A stretch of 64,000 bases of DNA, taken from assembly GCF_022271405.1 (NCBI RefSeq), contig NZ_JAJNAL010000007.1:62001-126000 (forward strand), read 5' to 3'. Source of the stretch: Rhodopseudomonas infernalis. Lineage in GTDB: Bacteria > Pseudomonadota > Alphaproteobacteria > Rhizobiales > Xanthobacteraceae. How positions within the stretch are numbered: the first letter of the stretch is position 1; each line of letters starts with the position of its first letter. The position numbers and the translations under genes were made by a program. Shown here one piece after another: positions 15,485-23,534 of this stretch. Below the pieces are notes generated by a model that saw only the letters and a program-made list of their open reading frames with translations, was not told the origin of the DNA and did not search any database.

Positions 15485-17131
15485 TCAGCGCCGCGCAACG
15501 CCCTGAACGATAGCCCCAAACAGCTGCATCATCTGTTGCTGGTTCATCTGATCGATGCGGGCCTGCTCGGCTTTCTGCAGCTCTACGGCGAGAGCACGTT
15601 GCGCGCCTGAGTGCCCAAGTTCTGTCGCGCGGTTCAACAACGTCAACTTGGCCTGATCCGCGTTGGGAGTCGCCAAAAGCCCCTTTTCGATCAGGTCGAA
15701 CAGGCTCACCATCGAGTCCGCATCTTCCAGACTGGCCCCTCGCTTGAACAACGCGATGGCGGTCTGAAGATCCTTGCGATCGTATAGATACATTCCGCCG
15801 AGATTGTCGAAAGCCGCAGGATAGTTTGATTGGACGAGACGGGAAAAGATATCGAAGGCTTCTTTCCTGTCTTTCAGCTGCGTCGCCCGGCCGAGTTCAT
15901 ATTGATACCTCAGTTCGCCCGGAAATGTCGCGACGGCCTTCGCGCAAGCCTCAAGGGCCGCGGCGACCTGCTGCTTCAGGAGTTCGAACGGCACTCCTGA
16001 GCCGGCGCGACGGGGGTCGGTCGGATTTCCTGCTAGTCGATCGCAATCGTCTCCGCTCTGACGCTGCTGGCGGGCCTCTTCGGCAGCCGCCTCCCGCGCC
16101 TCGCGATCGCGTTGGGCCGCCTCTCGCGCCTGCGTCGTCTCGCGTTCGACCCGTGCGCGTTCCTCTAATGCGCGTTGTTCTTGCTCCGCCTTTTTGCGCG
16201 CAGCCTTGGCGTCAATCAGTTGGTTCCAATCCGAAATGACATCGCGGGTAACGATCTTGAGGGCGTCGCCAGATCGCGGGTGGAAGCCGGGTCCGTCGTA
16301 GAACTCATAGTCGCCGGAGGGATCGCGCCAGAACCACACCCTCGCAGCGCCAGTGGTGGCGTCATAGAAGCCGTAACGGACGGGGTCCTCAAGCCGAAGC
16401 GGCACACGGCGGACGACTTTTGCATTCTGCTGGCGCCATGCCTCCACGATGTCGCGGTCGATCGGAACCAGTTCCTGACCGGTTTGCGGATGGAAGCCCA
16501 TCAGGTCGAACAGCTGAATTTGCCCTTGGCCGGATTTCGAGTACCAAACGACGGGCTCGCCCGTCGTGGGATCGAAGAATGTCGGATCGACGTCTGAAAT
16601 GAGCGTCGGCCGATGTCCCCTCTGATACTCGTCGATCTTTTCGACGATTTGCGGCGTCAAGGGCCGGCATTCCCTTCCCGTCTCGGGATCGATTCCGGAC
16701 CTATTCATCTTCTTGATGCTCGTCCGCGTCATGACGTAGCATTTTTCGGCCACGCCATTCTTGCGAAAATTGGAATCGATCCTGCCGATCAGCAGCGCGT
16801 GGCCGACGACGAGAATCAGCATTCCGCCTAGGCCGATCCAGCGCTTGGTACGTGAGAACGAGAAGGAAAGACCAGCAAGGACCACGACTGCGGCGAAGCT
16901 CGTCCAGATGGCAGCCCGCGTAAAACCCGCGTTGAGGTCATAAACATCGGCGATTTCTTCAGCGTAGGAACGGGCCACGTAGTAGTAGATCGCCTCGTTG
17001 AAAAGCCACAACAACAATCCGCCGACCAGCAAGGCCGCGAGAGCGACAATCGCGATCTGAGTAACAGTGTTGAAACGTCCGAGGAAAAGCGATGCGCCAC
17101 CGCGGACGCCTTCAATCAATTTCACCGCCAA
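15485..17131 (-). CDS. Membrane protein with three-unit DPxTG/HPxTG repeat, coiled coil and Sel1-like C-terminus
   Basis: A 548-residue protein of unrecognised overall family. Three transmembrane segments lie at about 25-48, 73-92 and 98-118. Residues 147-305 hold a repeat of about 65-70 residues in two full copies and one partial copy, each opening with a G-[IF]-[DH]-P-x-[TS]-G motif (GIDPETG, GFHPQTG, GFHPRSG). Two of them contain a second [FY]-D-x-T-T-G motif followed by W[YF]. A highly charged coiled coil (308-358) follows, then CDRLAGNPTDPRR and TPR/Sel1-like helices to the end. The topology suggests a membrane-anchored sensor or scaffold, which is inference. A good promoter lies about 45 bases upstream. 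Confidence 0.8.
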   Translation of the reverse strand: MAVKLIEGVRGGASLFLGRFNTVTQIAIVALAALLVGGLLLWLFNEAIYYYVARSYAEEIADVYDLNAGFTRAAIWTSFAAVVVLAGLSFSFSRTKRWIGLGGMLILVVGHALLIGRIDSNFRKNGVAEKCYVMTRTSIKKMNRSGIDPETGRECRPLTPQIVEKIDEYQRGHRPTLISDVDPTFFDPTTGEPVVWYSKSGQGQIQLFDLMGFHPQTGQELVPIDRDIVEAWRQQNAKVVRRVPLRLEDPVRYGFYDATTGAARVWFWRDPSGDYEFYDGPGFHPRSGDALKIVTRDVISDWNQLIDAKAARKKAEQEQRALEERARVERETTQAREAAQRDREAREAAAEEARQQRQSGDDCDRLAGNPTDPRRAGSGVPFELLKQQVAAALEACAKAVATFPGELRYQYELGRATQLKDRKEAFDIFSRLVQSNYPAAFDNLGGMYLYDRKDLQTAIALFKRGASLEDADSMVSLFDLIEKGLLATPNADQAKLTLLNRATELGHSGAQRALAVELQKAEQARIDQMNQQQMMQLFGAIVQGVARR

Positions 17132-17175
17132 GAACCCCGAGTCCGGAAATCAAAACACTAATATAATTCGTATGA

Positions 17176-17205
17176 ATGATAGTTGGTGCTGCCGAGCACT
17201 GTCAA
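17176..17205 (-). promoter_or_regulatory. Sigma-70-type promoter for the 548-residue membrane protein gene
   Basis: On the minus strand a perfect -35 TTGACA is followed, after 18 bases, by TATCAT (five of six matches to the -10 consensus). Transcription would begin near 17169, leaving a leader of roughly 38 bases before the start codon at 17131. The surrounding region is unusually A/T-rich for this window. Confidence 0.55.
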
Positions 17206-17340
17206 AGACATATTCGCGCGTGCCCACACCCGCGCAAATAACGACGGGACAGCCACCAACAGATACCGCCATCAGTGCTCAACGTCGTTCGTTCGACGAA
17301 GCTGCGGGCTCACCGGCCAAGGACGGCAACGCGCGATCAA

Positions 17341-17781
17341 CTAGCGCCGGGCTCGGCCGATGGTGCCGGCGACGATCTGCATCGTGACGCCGATCAGCCA
17401 CGCGGCCAGGATCATGCCGGTCCAGGCCAAATGCGGCGCGATATGCAGCACCACGAGTGTCACCGAGGCGAACGCCGCCAACGTCGCGCAGAACGTCCCC
17501 ACCGCGCTCAGGAATTCGGCCGCATCGATGCCGCCGCGTGCCTCGTGCTCGGCATCGGTTTCGCCGGGATGGAACGGCAGTGGCGGGATGTCGATCCCCA
17601 GATAGAATCCGACGAACCCGACCGCCATCATGGCCAGCAGGAAAGCGACCGTGGTCAGCGCCCCGATGCTGGTGCCGACATGGGCGCCGACGAACAGCCC
17701 GCACGCCGCGCCGGCCATCGCCAGGCCGGAGCGTTCCAACAGGTGGGCGGCCTTTCGCACACGCAAGCGCATCGATTGCAA
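17341..17781 (-). CDS. Hypothetical membrane protein
   Basis: A 146-residue protein with about four hydrophobic segments, in two pairs separated by a polar stretch near residues 66-86 (PFHPGETDAEHEARGG). The N-terminus MQSMRLRVRKAAHLLERSG is basic, as expected for a cytoplasmic start; Met-4 is an alternative start. No family is recognised. It is separated from the 548-residue protein gene by 209 bases that contain that gene's promoter. Confidence 0.65.
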   Translation of the reverse strand: MQSMRLRVRKAAHLLERSGLAMAGAACGLFVGAHVGTSIGALTTVAFLLAMMAVGFVGFYLGIDIPPLPFHPGETDAEHEARGGIDAAEFLSAVGTFCATLAAFASVTLVVLHIAPHLAWTGMILAAWLIGVTMQIVAGTIGRARR

Positions 17782-18005
17782 TCTCCTGACGGCGCGAACG
17801 CGACGGTGTCGAATCTTATGACATTCCGATGAACCGGGAAAGACGCAGCCGCGGCGGCCGGTGAAGCCGCCGGGCCTCCCTCGCCGCGTGAGCGGGTGCT
17901 CGGTATCCTATCGTCGCCCTCGCCGCGGGGCCCAGCCGCAGCATGCCACAGCCTTCGCCTGCTCCCTCCACCGCCCGCGCCGATGGCCTGGCTCGGGCGA
18001 GGCGG

Positions 18006-18302
18006 TCAGACGTTGAACGTCGTCGACACCAGATAGGTCCGCGGCCCGCCGATGGCGACCAAGCCGCTGTAGGTAGACAAGTAGTAGCCGAAGTTCTCGA
18101 CGTTCTCGATCGCCGCGCGGACAAAGATCGGCTTGCCGTTCCACGGCCACAGGAAGGTGTAGCGCGCGCCGAGATCGAACCGCGTCCAGGCTGGGAGCAC
18201 TTGGGTGCTCGCGGCGTTGGCGTAGGTCTTGCCCGCCGCTCGCGACCTGGCCGCCGCAGAGCTCGGCGGCAGCGCGCCGAGCATCCCGGTGAACGGTGTC
18301 AG
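18006..18302 (-). pseudogene. Remnant of a TonB-dependent siderophore receptor (C-terminal end only)
   Basis: The frame encodes the last ~95 residues of a receptor barrel: GKTYANAASTQVLPAWTRFD, GARYTF, RAAIENVENFGYY and GPRTYLVSTTFNV, matching the final strands of siderophore receptors. The frame is closed upstream by a TAG at 18303-18305, and no plug or earlier barrel sequence is found in the following bases. A full receptor is about 700 residues, so roughly 85% is missing. It sits just upstream of mosBA on the opposite strand. The intact receptor at 21033-23315 is not an obvious direct source, because its C-terminus differs. Confidence 0.75.
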
Positions 18303-18349
18303 CTACGGCACGGGCTCCGCGCCCCGCGCCGACCGTCGTCAGGTACGAC

Positions 18350-18389
18350 TATATAACGCCTTGTGATTGCTCACCATTATAGGGATATA
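18350..18389 (+). promoter_or_regulatory. Possible mosBA promoter region with a ModE-like half-site
   Basis: TATATAACG at 18350-18358 matches one half of the ModE/Mo-box consensus, but the expected partner half at the normal spacing is not present. TTGTGA at 18361 and GATATA at 18384 could be -35 and -10 elements with 17-base spacing, although the -10 matches only three of six positions. This is a weak call that rests on position upstream of molybdenum-storage genes. Confidence 0.25.
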
Positions 18390-18533
18390 CCGGATTGACG
18401 CTCCCGTCCGTACCCGACAGGTTGCCACGGTTCCCTGATGAGGGGCCGCGCAACGTGCCGGGCAAGATTTGCATGTCCGGCTCACCGTTCCGGCGTCACT
18501 TTGACAATCCCTAGAGCCATTTCGGAGGACCGC

Positions 18534-18584
18534 ATGACCGCCGTGACGGCTCGATCTGCCTATCGAAAGGACCATTCTTTATGA
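18534..18584 (+). CDS. 16-codon leader ORF overlapping the mosB start
   Basis: A short frame, MTAVTARSAYRKDHSL, begins after a strong ribosome binding site (TCGGAGGAC). Its stop codon TGA overlaps the mosB ATG in an ATGA arrangement. This suggests translational coupling or a regulatory leader for mosB. mosB also has its own weaker site (AAAGGA), so the leader could be incidental. No homologue is recognised. Confidence 0.4.
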   Translation: MTAVTARSAYRKDHSL

Positions 18585-19393
18585 CCACCCCGACAGCGGA
18601 GCTCGAAGCGCTCCTGATGCAGCGATCGCTGACCGATCCGGAGCTGCTCGCTGCAACCGAAGCGGCAGCCGATTACCGCATTCTGCCCGACGCCACCGTA
18701 ATCAAGATCGGCGGACAGAGCATGATCGATCGTGGCCGCGCCGCGGTCTATCCCCTCGTCGACGAGATCGTCGCAGCGCGCAAGAATCATAAACTGCTGA
18801 TCGGCACCGGTGCCGGTACGCGCGCGCGGCATCTGTATTCGATCGCGGCAGGGCTGAACCTGCCGGCCGGCGTGCTGTCGCAACTCGGCGCCTCGGTGGC
18901 GAGCCAGAACGCCGAGATGCTCGGCCAACTCCTAGCCAAGTACGGAATCTCCTCGGTCGGCGACGCGGGCCTGTCCGCCGTCCCGCTGTATCTGAAGGAA
19001 GTCAACGCCGTGGTGTTCTCTGGCATGCCGCCCTACGGGCTGTGGATGCGTCCCGCAGCGAACGGCGTGATCCCGCCCTATCGCACCGACGCCGGCTGCT
19101 TCCTGGTCGCCGAGCAGTTCGGCTGCAAGGCGATGATCTATGTGAAGGACGAAAACGGCCTCTACACCGCCAATCCGAAGACGGCGAAGGACGCGACATT
19201 CATTCCGAAGATCTCGGTCGACGAGATGAAGGCCAAGGGCCTGCAGGATTCGATCCTTGAATTCCCGGTGCTCGACCTGCTCAAGGCGTCACGCCACATC
19301 AGCGAGGTCCAGGTGATCAACGGCCTCGTCCCCGGCAATCTGACCCGCGCGCTCGCAGGCGAGCACGTCGGCACCATCATCACCGCGAACTGA
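18581..19393 (+). CDS. mosB: Molybdenum storage protein subunit beta (MosB)
   Basis: A 270-residue member of the amino-acid-kinase/UMP-kinase-like fold, matching the beta subunit of the Azotobacter molybdenum storage protein. This heterohexamer uses ATP to store molybdate or tungstate as polyoxometalate clusters. Landmarks are TVIKIGGQSMIDRGRAAVYP near residue 38, KLLIGTGAGTRARHLYSIAA, PPYRTDAGCFLVAEQFGCKA, IYVKDENGLYTANPKT and NGLVPGNLTRALAGEHVGTI at the end. It is followed by mosA after nine bases, so the two are surely one operon. The assembled protein is cytoplasmic and would supply molybdenum to nitrogenase or Moco pathways. Confidence 0.93.
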   Translation: MTTPTAELEALLMQRSLTDPELLAATEAAADYRILPDATVIKIGGQSMIDRGRAAVYPLVDEIVAARKNHKLLIGTGAGTRARHLYSIAAGLNLPAGVLSQLGASVASQNAEMLGQLLAKYGISSVGDAGLSAVPLYLKEVNAVVFSGMPPYGLWMRPAANGVIPPYRTDAGCFLVAEQFGCKAMIYVKDENGLYTANPKTAKDATFIPKISVDEMKAKGLQDSILEFPVLDLLKASRHISEVQVINGLVPGNLTRALAGEHVGTIITAN

Positions 19394-19402
19394 GGAACGA
19401 CC

Positions 19403-20233
19403 ATGGCTGATACCAATCACATCAAGCACGTCGCCTCGCCGCTCGCGCGCCAGACACTGCTCGACAATGACCTCACCCGTCCCGTCGCCGGCAAGCGCCC
19501 GATCCGCATCCTGCCCTGGCTGCAAGTGGTAAAGATCGGCGGTCGCTCGATCATGGACCGCGGCGCAGAGGCAATCCTGCCGCTCGTCGACGAGCTGCGT
19601 TCGCTGTTGCCCGAACATCGCCTGCTGATCCTCACCGGCGCTGGAATCCGGGCGCGGCATCTCTACAGCGTCGCGCTCGATCTCGGCTTGCCGGTCGGCA
19701 GCCTCGCACCGCTCGCCGCCAGCGAGGCCGGGCAGAACGGCCACATACTCGCGACGCTGCTGGCTCCGGACGGAGTTTCCTATATCGAGAAACCGACGGT
19801 CGCGAGCCAGCTCGCCATTCACCTCACCGCCACCCGCGCGGTGGTGGCGAGCGCCTTCCCGCCCTACCACAACCACGAATTCCCCGGCGCCCGCATCCCG
19901 CCGCATCGCGCCGACGTCGGCGCTTTCCTGCTTGCCGACGCGCTCGGCGCGGCGGGGCTGACTATCGTCGAGGATGTCGACGGCATCTACGACATCGATC
20001 CCAATGCGCCGGCCGGCGACACCGCGCTGATGATGCGCGAGACCAGCTACGCCGACCTCGCCAAGCACGACGGCACGCTGCCGCTCGACCGCGCGCTGTT
20101 CGACGTGATGGCCAACGCGCGTCATATCGAACAGGTCCAGGTGGTCAACGGCCTCAAGCCGGGCCGGCTGACCGCCGCGCTGCGCGGTCAGCACGTCGGC
20201 ACGCTGATCAAGACCGGCGCTCAACCGGCCTGA
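19403..20233 (+). CDS. mosA: Molybdenum storage protein subunit alpha (MosA)
   Basis: A 276-residue partner of MosB with the same fold. Subunit-specific features include [79 protein letters not shown] with a cluster of metal-side histidines, and [16 protein letters not shown]. The start codon lies 9 bases after the mosB stop, with GAGGA overlapping that stop. The order here is beta then alpha. A 12-base-pair stem-loop just downstream ends the operon. Confidence 0.93.
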   Translation: MADTNHIKHVASPLARQTLLDNDLTRPVAGKRPIRILPWLQVVKIGGRSIMDRGAEAILPLVDELRSLLPEHRLLILTGAGIRARHLYSVALDLGLPVGSLAPLAASEAGQNGHILATLLAPDGVSYIEKPTVASQLAIHLTATRAVVASAFPPYHNHEFPGARIPPHRADVGAFLLADALGAAGLTIVEDVDGIYDIDPNAPAGDTALMMRETSYADLAKHDGTLPLDRALFDVMANARHIEQVQVVNGLKPGRLTAALRGQHVGTLIKTGAQPA

Positions 20234-20243
20234 GCAAACATCC

Positions 20244-20276
20244 GGAAGCGCGCCGGATCCCGTTCGGCGCGCTTCC
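20244..20276 (+). terminator. Rho-independent terminator of mosBA
   Basis: A perfect 12-base stem GGAAGCGCGCCG/CGGCGCGCTTCC with a nine-base loop lies 11 bases after the mosA stop. A T-rich run (TTGCTTTTGCT) follows slightly downstream. Confidence 0.75.
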
Positions 20277-20403
20277 ATCCCGCCTTGCTTTTGCTATCCT
20301 GCACGCAGCCGCGCCGTAAGCGCTGGCCGCGTCTCAGGAACGAGGGTTCCGACCATTTGCAAACCCGGCCGCGCTTTGCGCCGCCGAAGGTTGGAGCCGT
20401 ATC

Positions 20404-20937
20404 ATGCCGATCGCCCTCATGCGGATCGCCCTTCGGCGAACCGCGATCATTTCGCTGGGTGTTGGATTGTGGAGCAGCGTCGCCGCGGCAGCAGAGCCGA
20501 GCGGCTGCGCGGCTTTCAAATGGCCGGCCGAGCGCGAACGGGCAGTTCTCGGCGCCCGCGACACAACCCAGGCCGCCTCGGGCTCTGAACTCGCTTCACT
20601 GCCGGCGATCGCGATCACGCTGTCGCTGCGGCCGAGCGCGGACGCAGCTTTGCCGACCCCGCCGGAGCGGCCGTCGCCGGCCGAGCGGTTCGCCGGCTTT
20701 GTCCGCATCAAGCAGATCGGGAAGCCTGGCCTTTACACCGTCGCGCTGTCGAGCGGCGGATGGGTCGACGCGGTGCAGAACGGTCATCTGCTCCGGCCCG
20801 CCGATTTCAGCGGAGCCACCGATTGCAATGGCCTCCGCAAGCTGGTGCGCTACCGGCTCGTCGCCGGCGAGCTATCGCTTCAGTTCAGCGGCGTCGGCGC
20901 GAACGCCATCAGGCTCGCGATCGTCCCGGCCGATTGA
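20404..20937 (+). CDS. Hypothetical exported protein
   Basis: A 177-residue protein with a typical signal peptide (basic MPIALMRIALRRTA, hydrophobic IISLGVGLWSSVAA, cleavage near AAA-AEPSGC). The mature part has Cys near its start and again in GATDCNGLRKLVRY, which could form a disulfide. A Pro-rich linker (LPTPPERPSPAERF) precedes a C-terminal domain containing IGKPGLYTVALSSGGWVDAV. I do not recognise a named family. It lies between the mosBA terminator and the convergent TonB receptor gene. A periplasmic binding role is conceivable but unsupported. Confidence 0.65.
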   Translation: MPIALMRIALRRTAIISLGVGLWSSVAAAAEPSGCAAFKWPAERERAVLGARDTTQAASGSELASLPAIAITLSLRPSADAALPTPPERPSPAERFAGFVRIKQIGKPGLYTVALSSGGWVDAVQNGHLLRPADFSGATDCNGLRKLVRYRLVAGELSLQFSGVGANAIRLAIVPAD

Positions 20938-20954
20938 CCGGCACGCGGTCAATC
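20932..20954 (+). terminator. Stem-loop at the end of the exported protein gene
   Basis: GATTGACC/GGTCAATC form an eight-base perfect stem around the stop codon, with a seven-base loop. The downstream T-tract is poor, so termination is plausible but not certain. Confidence 0.4.
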
Positions 20955-21032
20955 CATTGTTGGCAACGTCGGCCTCGGCGCAACGAGCGTCACCTCGTCG
21001 GCGCAGGCTCAAGCCCAATCGCGGTCGCCATA

Positions 21033-23315
21033 CTACCAGCGGTAGCGCAGCGTACCGATCACGGTTCGGCCCTGACTGAGATAACAGAAGCCGGCGTTGC
21101 ACACCGCGATCTGTTCGTCGGCCACATTGTTGGCATTGACCGAAGCCTGGAAGCCGGCGAACTGCCGCGCCAGCTTGCCGAGATCGTAGCGCATCGCCAG
21201 ATCGACCAGCGTGTAGCCGGCGTTGCGATCGGTGTTGGCGTTGGAGGTCCAGGTCGAATCGATGTAGCGCACGCCTGCGCCGAGCCCAAGTCCGTCCAGC
21301 GGACCGTTCAGGAAGGTGTAGTTCAGCCAGCTCGACGCGGTGTGCTTCGGCGTCACCGCCGGCACCTTGTTGAGCTCGCTGGCGACAGTCGTCTTGGTGA
21401 TCTCGGCGTCCGCGAAAGTGTAGGCCGTCACCGTCTCGAGCTCCGGCGTCAGCCGCGCGCGGGCCTCGAGCTCGACGCCCTGGACGTGAATCTCGCCCAC
21501 GGAGGCGTAATAGGCGATGCCGTTGACGTAGCCCGACAGCTTGGCGGCGTTCTTCTCGCGGAGGTCGTAGACCGAGGCGGTCAGCAGCACGTCCGGGCGC
21601 GGCTGATACTTCACGCCGCCCTCGAACTGCTCGCCCTCCGACGGCGCCAGCACGCTGCCGTCGATCGCCATCGAGGTCGACGGCTGGAACGAGGTGGCGT
21701 AGCTGACATAGGGCGCGACGCCGTTATCGAAATGATACAGCAGCCCGGCGCTATAGGAGAACGCCGCGTCGTTACGCTGTCCGGTGACGGCGTTGGTGTA
21801 GGTGTTGATGCGAGTCTGATCGGCCCAGTCGTGCCGGCCGGCGAGCGACAGGTGCCAGCCGCCCATCTGCATCTGGTCCTGCACGTAGACGCCGACCTGC
21901 TGCTGCGTCGCGCGCGAACCCGAACTGTAGTCCGGCGTGGTGCCGGCGACGCCGTAGGTCGGATTTCGGATGTCGAGCGCGTAAGCCGTCAGCGCGCTGC
22001 TGTAGCCGAGCTTGAAGTCCCAGACGTTGTGGTCGTAGTTGACGCCGGTCAGCACCTTGTGGGCAACCGGGCCGGTGACGAAATCCGCCTGCAGCGCGTT
22101 ATCGGTCTGCCAGCTCGTCTGATCGTCGCCGACCGCATAGGCGGCGCGGTTGTAGATCGGCGTGGTCGCGTTGGCGAAGCTGCCGCTGAGGTAACGCGAC
22201 TCGGTATGGAGCGAGCCGAACCGGGTATGCTGGCGGAAGGTGAAGACCTCGTCGAAGCGGTGCTCGACCTTGTAGCCGACCTGAGCCTGGGAAAGCTTGA
22301 GATAGTCGTAGGATGGGTCGCTGGAGCGCAGATACTGGCCGTTGACGGTCAGCAGCTTGCCGTTGCGATTGATCGCCGCGACGCTCGCGTCGGTCTCGTC
22401 CTTCTGTCCCAACGCATAAGCGGTGATCGTGGTGTCCACAGTCGGACGCCAGGTGATCGACGGCGCGAGCAGCAGCCGCTGGTCGGCGACATCGAAATTG
22501 GTGTTGCCGCTTCGGGCGACGCCGACGAGCCGATACAGCAGCGACTTGTCGGGATTGGCGGCGCCGCCGATGTCGAACGCGGTCTGGAAGCGGTCGAACG
22601 TGCCGGCCTGTACGGCGATCTCGTTGACCTGATTTGCGACAGGGAATTTCGAGCGGCGATCGACCAGACCGCCCGGCACCGACTGGCCGTACAGAACGGC
22701 GGCCGGCCCCTTGATGATCTCGACGCTGCCAAGCTGATACGGCTCCGTTCGGAAGGTCGAGAAGCCGGCGGGATACTGCTTCAGCCCGTCGCGGAAGTCG
22801 CCGAGCGTGGTCGTCGCGAAGCCGCGGATGTAGATCTGGTCGAAGCGCGGGTCATAGCCGTAGCCGCCGGTGGTGACGCCGGCCGAATAGCGCACCGCTT
22901 CGGGGATGCTGGTGACGCCGCGATCGTCGAGCTCCTTGCGGTCGACGACGCTGACCGACCGCGGCGTGTCAATCAGCGGCGTATCGGTCTTGGAGGCCGA
23001 GCTCGACGTGCCCGCAACGTAGCTGTGGCTGCCCGGATAGATTCGGTCGTTGACCGAAAGCGACGGCGTCGACGCGATCTGGCGCGACGGTTGCGGCGCG
23101 CGAGCGGATCGCGCGTTCCGTGCAGCCGCCCGCGCTGGCCGGGTCGCTGCGCTGCGCGCCCGTTGTTGCTGCTGCGGCGCGTCGACCGTGACCGCAGGCA
23201 GATTGGATTGCGCATGCGCGCTGTCCGGAAGGTCGGTCGCCAACGCGATGAGGCTGACCGTGCAAAGCAGGGCAGCCTGCTTCGTCGCTTTTCTTGTTCG
23301 AACGTCCATGTCCAC
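21033..23315 (-). CDS. TonB-dependent siderophore receptor
   Basis: A 760-residue outer-membrane receptor. A signal peptide (to about ADSAHA) is followed by a TonB-box-like LPAVTVDAP, a Gln/Arg/Ala-rich linker and the plug domain. That domain shows TDTPLIDTPRSVSVVDRKEL, YDPRFDQIYIRGF and VEIIKGPAAVLYGQSVPGGL. The barrel contains the usual repeats such as GVKYQPRPDVLLTASVYDLR and ends in FCYLSQGRTVIGTLRYRW, with an aromatic last residue. The sequence type fits ferric siderophore uptake; the ligand is not predictable, and a molybdophore is possible given mosBA nearby. An Irr/Fur-like dyad lies about 160 bases upstream. Confidence 0.92.
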   Translation of the reverse strand: MDMDVRTRKATKQAALLCTVSLIALATDLPDSAHAQSNLPAVTVDAPQQQQRARSAATRPARAAARNARSARAPQPSRQIASTPSLSVNDRIYPGSHSYVAGTSSSASKTDTPLIDTPRSVSVVDRKELDDRGVTSIPEAVRYSAGVTTGGYGYDPRFDQIYIRGFATTTLGDFRDGLKQYPAGFSTFRTEPYQLGSVEIIKGPAAVLYGQSVPGGLVDRRSKFPVANQVNEIAVQAGTFDRFQTAFDIGGAANPDKSLLYRLVGVARSGNTNFDVADQRLLLAPSITWRPTVDTTITAYALGQKDETDASVAAINRNGKLLTVNGQYLRSSDPSYDYLKLSQAQVGYKVEHRFDEVFTFRQHTRFGSLHTESRYLSGSFANATTPIYNRAAYAVGDDQTSWQTDNALQADFVTGPVAHKVLTGVNYDHNVWDFKLGYSSALTAYALDIRNPTYGVAGTTPDYSSGSRATQQQVGVYVQDQMQMGGWHLSLAGRHDWADQTRINTYTNAVTGQRNDAAFSYSAGLLYHFDNGVAPYVSYATSFQPSTSMAIDGSVLAPSEGEQFEGGVKYQPRPDVLLTASVYDLREKNAAKLSGYVNGIAYYASVGEIHVQGVELEARARLTPELETVTAYTFADAEITKTTVASELNKVPAVTPKHTASSWLNYTFLNGPLDGLGLGAGVRYIDSTWTSNANTDRNAGYTLVDLAMRYDLGKLARQFAGFQASVNANNVADEQIAVCNAGFCYLSQGRTVIGTLRYRW

Positions 23316-23471
23316 AAATCCGATGATGCTGCTGGCGTGCCAGCGTCATCGGTCGTGTAAACTCAGTCGGATCGTCGCGCACGACTTGAGGAATAGAATT
23401 CATCCAGAGAAGTCGCTGCGGGACAGCGACATCTTGAAATAATCGCGCGACGATTTGTCCCGCCGCTTCGG

Positions 23472-23490
23472 ATTAGAATCGTTCGGAAAT
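23472..23490 (-). promoter_or_regulatory. Candidate iron-responsive (Irr ICE-like) dyad upstream of the siderophore receptor
   Basis: ATTAGAATCGTTCGGAAAT resembles the Irr control element, in which TTTAGAA and TTCTAAA flank a short spacer. The left half fits well and the right half has two mismatches. Its position upstream of an iron-uptake gene supports it, but 157 bases to the start codon is rather far. Confidence 0.3.
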
Positions 23491-23534
23491 GACGGCGACG
23501 ACACCAACAAGCAAGCTGATCACGCAGCTTGCGC

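Noticed and set aside
18459-18472. Possible sigma-54 (-24/-12) promoter before mosBA
   Set aside because: GG and GC dinucleotides are present (GGGCAAGATTTGC) but the spacing is one base short and the -24 box lacks TGGCA.
18501-18506. Perfect TTGACA -35 element before mosB
   Set aside because: No acceptable -10 box lies 16-18 bases downstream; that position is the ribosome binding site of the leader ORF.
20760-23360. 866-residue plus-strand ORF
   Set aside because: It is antisense to the TonB receptor, Arg/Val/Gly-rich and without domain features; long antisense frames are expected at this GC content.
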